From contig CM070876.1 in assembly GCA_036365515.1 (NCBI GenBank), positions 98,350,150 through 98,414,149 of the forward strand: a stretch of DNA of 64,000 nucleotides. The letters run 5' to 3'. The position numbers and the translations under genes were made by a program. Position 1 is the stretch's first letter, and each line of letters opens with the position of its first letter. Source of the stretch: Torymus aiolomorphi (taxonomy: Eukaryota; Arthropoda; Insecta; Hymenoptera; Torymidae). Positions 59,637 to 64,000 of the stretch are shown here, piece after piece. Below the pieces are notes generated by a model, which did no database searches, had not been told where the DNA came from, and saw nothing but the letters and a program-made list of their open reading frames with translations.

Positions 59637-61586
59637 ATGAGTTTTATAGCCGACTCCGGTGCTACAGAGCACTTAACAAATAAAGGTTTTTTACTCAAAG
59701 ATTTTGTTAAGAGCACAGAAGGAGAAATTAAAACTGCTAATAAAAGTAAGAAAGCAAATATTAAAATTGATGGGAAAGGTAACTTATATTTTAAAAATTC
59801 AGAGAATAAAACCATTAAGTTATCAAATGTTATAGCAGCCCACAATTTAACAGACAATTTGCTCTCTCTCAGAAAATTTGCAGATGCAGGGTATGGAATA
59901 TACCTAGATGACAAAGAATTAGCAATATTCAATAAAGAAACAAATGAAAATTGCATTACAGGACTATATCAAAAACCTAATTGGATAATTGACATAAACG
60001 TTCAGAGTAATTCAGAGTCTGAGGAGGTCAGTGATACATACACAGCCACAGCACACCTGATTACCTTGGAAGATTTCCTGTCACAAGCTCAAGGTGAATC
60101 AGAGGAGATTAATAGCATACACAGAGGACTTGAGCTTGGGAGGGAGGAAGATCAGGAAATCACACGAGAAAAACCAGTAATTATTGGCAAAGATACCGAA
60201 TTTGGCACAAGTGAAATTTATCTGGACAGAAAGATACTAGATTTAAATCAAACAGTATCATCATCAGTAAGAGAGAAGCTAGAGAAAGTCCAGGAAAATT
60301 GTGATCCAAAGGAAAATGTAAAAAGAATAAGTGAAGGCATGTTATGGCACACAAGACTAGGACATGCTTCACTAGAGTATCTCAAACAACTCCAGAAGTC
60401 AGAGGAAAAACTGGAGAAAGTTAAATTCGACAGAGAAGTTTCAGAGTGTGAGATATGTATACTAGCCAAAATGGAAAATCTTCCATTCAGAGATAAGAGA
60501 TCTAGAGCAACCAGAGCATTACATACCATACATACGGACACAATGGGTCCTATTAAACCAGTATCATTTCCAGGGGAAAATAAGTTCATCATTGTATTCA
60601 TTGACGATTACTCCAGATACGCCAGAGCATATTGTGTTAAGCACAAAAACGAAGCTGGAAAATGTTTAGTGGAATTCCTTATTCATATGAGAAATCTACT
60701 AGGAAAACAAGAGAAAGTATGTTTCATCAGAGCTGACAACGGAACAGAATTTACTGGAGGAGAGTTTTCAGAGGTTATGAAAAAGGAAGGGATAAGTAAA
60801 GACTTCGCCTCACCTTATACACCAGAGTTGAATGGAACAGCTGAACGGTTCAACAAAACCATTCAGAAGAAAATCAGAGCCTTGATGTTGGATTCAGGTA
60901 TCCCATCGACAATGTGGATAACAGCCACAGAAGCAGCAATTCACGTATACAATCGTACTCCGCATAAGAGCAACGAGTTCAAAACTCCACTTTCAAAAAT
61001 ATGTCCAGAGAAAAAGAGTCACTTAGAGAATATAAGGAGATTTGGATGTATAGTGTATGTCAAAATTCCTATTTCAGAGAATAAATTTTCAGAGAGGGCC
61101 ATAAGAACTATTCTAGTCGGGTACACTCCCACAGGATATCTTTTGTGGCACCCACAAACAAACAGATTTATAAACTCAAGACATATAAGATGTAACGAGA
61201 AAATGTTATACAAAAATCAAAAAGAATCGTCAGAAAAACCAGAGTTTCAAATTTCAGAGAACACAGAAAAATCAGAGACATCCCAAGAGGAAAATACTAA
61301 CGCTAATCAGAGATCAGGAATCTCAGAGACACCAGAGCTTCCCAAGCCAAAAAGAGGAAAACCGCTAAAGCGAAAAGGAGCAGATAAAAAGGAAGCAGAG
61401 CCTGCTCACAAGATCAGAAAATTACCTAACAGAGAATCAAAAACAAACCCAAAAAGAGATCCAGAGTTTGTATACAGAGTTAAGAATGTCAATGGAGATA
61501 AGGTAACTGAATCAGAGGAAGATGAAACGATTTTGCGGGACTGGCCGAAATTAACCAGGATCCGTCGAACTACAGAGAAGCAATAG
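59637..61586 (+). CDS. pol: Copia protease and integrase
   Basis: 649 residues; the same frame is open upstream through the Gly/Arg-rich box. Protease active site DSGAT at 6-10. Integrase zinc site H238, H243, C271, C274. Catalytic triad D301, D367, E403 with normal spacing, all intact. After about 530 it becomes a Lys/Glu/Ser-rich linker with many SE and PE pairs encoded by CAGAG text. Near 61525 the expected reading moves to the -1 frame, so the last 20 or so residues here are out of frame and end at a stop. It would process the polyprotein and integrate the cDNA in the nucleus. Confidence 0.88.
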   Translation: MSFIADSGATEHLTNKGFLLKDFVKSTEGEIKTANKSKKANIKIDGKGNLYFKNSENKTIKLSNVIAAHNLTDNLLSLRKFADAGYGIYLDDKELAIFNKETNENCITGLYQKPNWIIDINVQSNSESEEVSDTYTATAHLITLEDFLSQAQGESEEINSIHRGLELGREEDQEITREKPVIIGKDTEFGTSEIYLDRKILDLNQTVSSSVREKLEKVQENCDPKENVKRISEGMLWHTRLGHASLEYLKQLQKSEEKLEKVKFDREVSECEICILAKMENLPFRDKRSRATRALHTIHTDTMGPIKPVSFPGENKFIIVFIDDYSRYARAYCVKHKNEAGKCLVEFLIHMRNLLGKQEKVCFIRADNGTEFTGGEFSEVMKKEGISKDFASPYTPELNGTAERFNKTIQKKIRALMLDSGIPSTMWITATEAAIHVYNRTPHKSNEFKTPLSKICPEKKSHLENIRRFGCIVYVKIPISENKFSERAIRTILVGYTPTGYLLWHPQTNRFINSRHIRCNEKMLYKNQKESSEKPEFQISENTEKSETSQEENTNANQRSGISETPELPKPKRGKPLKRKGADKKEAEPAHKIRKLPNRESKTNPKRDPEFVYRVKNVNGDKVTESEEDETILRDWPKLTRIRRTTEKQ

Positions 61587-61639
61587 AGTCTCCAGAGAAG
61601 GAGAATTGGAAAAGAGCCATACAGGAAGAACTGCAGTCG

Positions 61640-63190
61640 ATGAAAGAAAATGATGTCTGGAAAATAGTAGATAGACCCACTTCTACTCAGAGGAACAGAA
61701 AACCAAACATTATAGATTCAAAATGGGTGTTTAAGAGAAAAATGGACGAGAATGGATTAGAAAAGTTCAAGGCCAGATTGGTCATCAGAGGATTTAAGGA
61801 CAAGAACGTCTATGAACTCAGAGAAATCTATGCACCAGTATCAAGACTGCCAGTAATCAGAGCTTCCTTGGCCATCATAAATAAATACGATCTGGATGCA
61901 GTACAACTGGATGTTAAAACTGCTTTCCTGAATGGAATCTTAGAAGATGACATATACATGGAAGTTCCAGAAGGCGTAAGTGCCAGAGTTTCAGAGAAGT
62001 CCAGAGTTTGCAAACTAAAGAAGACATTATACGGTTTGAGGGTCAGCCCGAAAAGATGGAATCAGAGATTTACAGAGGAAGTAAATAAACTTGGATTACA
62101 GAGAGATATACACGACCCATGCTTATTTACTTGGAGGAAAGAAGGATCTATGGCATTCCTAGTGTTGTATGTCGACGACATTATACTTGCCAGTAATTGT
62201 ACATCTAAGAGACAAGAGATCACTGCAAGACTGTGTGAAGTGTTCAAAATGAGAAATTTAGGAGAACCAAAGATGTTCCTAGGAATGCAAATAATCAGAG
62301 ACAGAGAAAACAAAATCATGAAGATTCAACAATCAGAGTATACAGAGAAGATCCTAAAGAGATTCAATATGCAAGAAAGCAAATCACAGAGTACGCCGAT
62401 GGTAACGAGACAGGTGAAAAATAGAGAAAGCAAAATTACAGAGGAAATTGTGGAAGAGTATCCCTGCAGAGCCCCATACAGAGAAGCAATAGGCAGTCTG
62501 TTATATTTGGCTGGCGCCACAAGACTAGACATATCATATGCAGCCATCTTCCTTTCCAGAAAACAGAGGTCACCTACAGAGAATGATTGGAAAGACGTTA
62601 AAAGAATACTGAGGTATTTAAGAGGAACGTCAGACTTAGGCTTAACTTTCAGAGCAAAGGGAGACAAACTCGAAGCGTTCACAGATGCTAGTTTCAGAGA
62701 CTGTGAAGACTCAACTTCCACAAGTGGTTATATCATAAAGTTGTACGGAGATACAATAGCCTGGAGAAGCCACAAACAGAGCTACGTAACCTTCTCAACC
62801 TGTCAGGCTGAATATCTAGCAATGAGCGAATCATGCCAAGAGATGATTTCGCTAGATAAAGCAATCAGAGATGTTACAGGAAAAACTTCGTACCCCGTAA
62901 CTGTGTGGTGTGACAACATGTCCGCAGGCAAATGCACCCAGATGGACGGAGCACACAAGCTAAAGAGTTTTGATGATAGTGTCCCAGAGATTCAGAGAAA
63001 ACTCAGAGAAAGAGAAACCAGTGGTAACAAGAGTCACATAGCTGATACGCATGGAGACTTTGTTAAAAGATGTGTATTAGAAAATAGAGTCATTGTAAAA
63101 TGGATAGAGTCAAAAGAGAACCAGTCTGACATATTGACCAAACCTCTGCCGATACAATCTTACTCATACCTCAGAGAACAAATATTGTAA
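61640..63190 (+). CDS. pol: Copia reverse transcriptase and RNase H
   Basis: 516 residues from the first ATG. The same frame is open upstream to about 61526, and the conserved copia pre-RT text (DPSNY...EAI...W) lies in that upstream part, so the true join to integrase is near 61525. RT: W29 in SKWVFK, D91 in LDVKTAF, YVDD 177-180. RNase H: D349, E391, D425, then SDILTKPL near the end. All catalytic residues look intact. The stop TAA lies about 95 bases before the 3' LTR. It needs a -1 shift or a one-base correction to join the upstream ORF. Confidence 0.9.
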   Translation: MKENDVWKIVDRPTSTQRNRKPNIIDSKWVFKRKMDENGLEKFKARLVIRGFKDKNVYELREIYAPVSRLPVIRASLAIINKYDLDAVQLDVKTAFLNGILEDDIYMEVPEGVSARVSEKSRVCKLKKTLYGLRVSPKRWNQRFTEEVNKLGLQRDIHDPCLFTWRKEGSMAFLVLYVDDIILASNCTSKRQEITARLCEVFKMRNLGEPKMFLGMQIIRDRENKIMKIQQSEYTEKILKRFNMQESKSQSTPMVTRQVKNRESKITEEIVEEYPCRAPYREAIGSLLYLAGATRLDISYAAIFLSRKQRSPTENDWKDVKRILRYLRGTSDLGLTFRAKGDKLEAFTDASFRDCEDSTSTSGYIIKLYGDTIAWRSHKQSYVTFSTCQAEYLAMSESCQEMISLDKAIRDVTGKTSYPVTVWCDNMSAGKCTQMDGAHKLKSFDDSVPEIQRKLRERETSGNKSHIADTHGDFVKRCVLENRVIVKWIESKENQSDILTKPLPIQSYSYLREQIL

Positions 63191-63271
63191 GTTATATTTG
63201 AAATATTCAGAATCGGAGAAATCTTCTTTTATCTGTTTCAAACTCCCAGACTAGTGCTATGAAGGCGACAT

Positions 63272-63283
63272 GAAGGGAGGGAG
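63272..63283 (+). other. Polypurine tract of the copia element
   Basis: GAAGGGAGGGAG ends exactly at the first base of the 3' LTR, as required for the plus-strand primer. Confidence 0.85.
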
Positions 63284-63626
63284 TGTTGGCGGTATACGGC
63301 TTCATGCCGCCTTCTCTTCTAACTCGAGAGAGAGGCGCCACCTCTTAGGCGCGGAAACAATCTCTTGCTCTTGAGCGCCGCGGAGCCGCTGCTCGCCGCA
63401 CACCCCTTCACTCTCGCTTGAGACCTTTTATAGTGCAGAGTGCGCAGCGTGTTTACTTTTGTATTTTTCATTATATACCTTGTGAAGTGTTTTGTATTGG
63501 ATTAATCAGAGATTCAGAGAATAATTCAGAGTTCATCATTAAATTGAATAAACTAAATTATTGTAAACAAGAGGGTTCTATTAATTACGGCCACCATCCA
63601 ACTTCTCAAAGGCGCCCTGTCCAACA
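63284..63626 (+). repeat. 3' LTR of the copia element
   Basis: 343 bp, offset 6659 from the 5' LTR. Differences seen are T/G at the ninth base, T/G in the GCGTKTTTAC stretch, T/G in TACKGCC and C/T in CTTCYCAA. The poly(A) signal AATAAA is at 63547-63552. Confidence 0.93.
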
Positions 63627-64000
63627 CAAATCTAAATTTCATGCGTTTGAATGCCAATAAGTGCTTTAAATAACGGTTTTCCCTGTTTGTTGCAGGATTC
63701 CACACACTTTTCACCATATATTAGGAAAATAATGGTAAAAACAGAAATTTCTAGCATAAACCTACATTATTTTGAGAAAAAGAGCGACACAAATCTAAAT
63801 TTCCGGCGTTTGAATACCAACAAGTGCTTTAAATCATGGTTTTCGCGGTGTGTTGCAGGATTACACACACTTTCCACCGTATACTAGGAAATATTGATAA
63901 AACCATGTATCTTATCGTGAACCCACGACATATAGAGGATACCAATTATTAAAGTCCATATTACCAACTCAAGGTCAGAAAAAGTACTCTAAATTATGGT
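63627..64000 (+). repeat. Satellite array S10, reference orientation
   Basis: 160-bp A-type then B-type monomers continue in phase after the CAAAT duplication to the end of the window. No gene. Confidence 0.88.

Larger units (their letters stand above)
56625..63626 (+). mobile_element. Ty1/copia-type LTR retrotransposon with perfect CAAAT target duplication
   Basis: 7.0-kb element with 343-bp LTRs (TGTTGG...CAACA), flanked by CAAAT at 56620-56624 and 63627-63631. Internal order is gag, protease, integrase, RT, RNase H, which defines copia. The LTRs differ at about four positions (1.2%). Three changes of reading frame interrupt gag-pol. The sense strand is crowded with CAGAG from end to end. 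Confidence 0.95.

Overview
The window is eukaryotic repeat-dense DNA, most likely insect pericentromeric or other heterochromatic sequence. It holds AT-rich tandem satellite arrays that repeatedly switch orientation, interrupted by four mobile or foldback insertions. I see no host single-copy gene, tRNA or rRNA. The transposase relative and the two LTR-retrotransposon types fit an arthropod. The contrast of GC-rich elements in a very AT-rich host recalls Hymenoptera, but that is a weak inference.

Layout. (1) 1-2879: AT-rich DNA with a 159-bp direct repeat and a large foldback element whose arms (528-1354 and 2052-2879) are about 99% identical; its 0.7-kb centre holds a TA microsatellite inside a smaller inverted repeat. 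(2) 2880-10004: satellite of about 160-bp monomers in two types, with an optional 37-40 bp block. (3) About 10005-11754: 3'-truncated DNA transposon with a Mutator/Kolobok-like transposase on the minus strand, abutting a TTAA at its intact end. (4) 11755-41070: satellite with orientation switches near 13978, 19132, 23802, 25214, 25693 and 30195. It includes an 11.4-kb tandem segmental duplication whose second copy lost 7.1 kb and gained 648 bp, then a younger 130-bp monomer family in 780-bp higher-order units. (5) 41071-51208: nearly complete Ty3/gypsy-type element on the minus strand, LTRs 1067/1069 bp. (6) 51209-56624: satellite, largely a copy of 36719-40630. (7) 56625-63626: Ty1/copia-type element on the plus strand with 343-bp LTRs and a perfect CAAAT target duplication. 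(8) 63627-64000: satellite resumes.

The gypsy element has LTRs, primer site, gag, protease, reverse transcriptase/RNase H/integrase and polypurine tract, plus an extra 318-codon reading frame between pol and the 3' LTR that ends in a degenerate zinc knuckle. This copy carries in-frame TAA codons in gag and between protease and RT, and a His in place of the second catalytic Asp of integrase. The copia element has intact protease, integrase, RT and RNase H motifs but three frame changes, all in the -1 direction.

The most unusual signal is in the copia element: the pentamer CAGAG occurs about 110 times on the sense strand (hand count), in LTR, leader and all three coding frames, while its complement is almost absent. 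Other points of note are the extra gypsy ORF, an AT-hook-like tail on the gypsy integrase, a splice-site-like cassette in the 130-bp satellite, and the clear history of inversion, duplication and deletion in the satellite.
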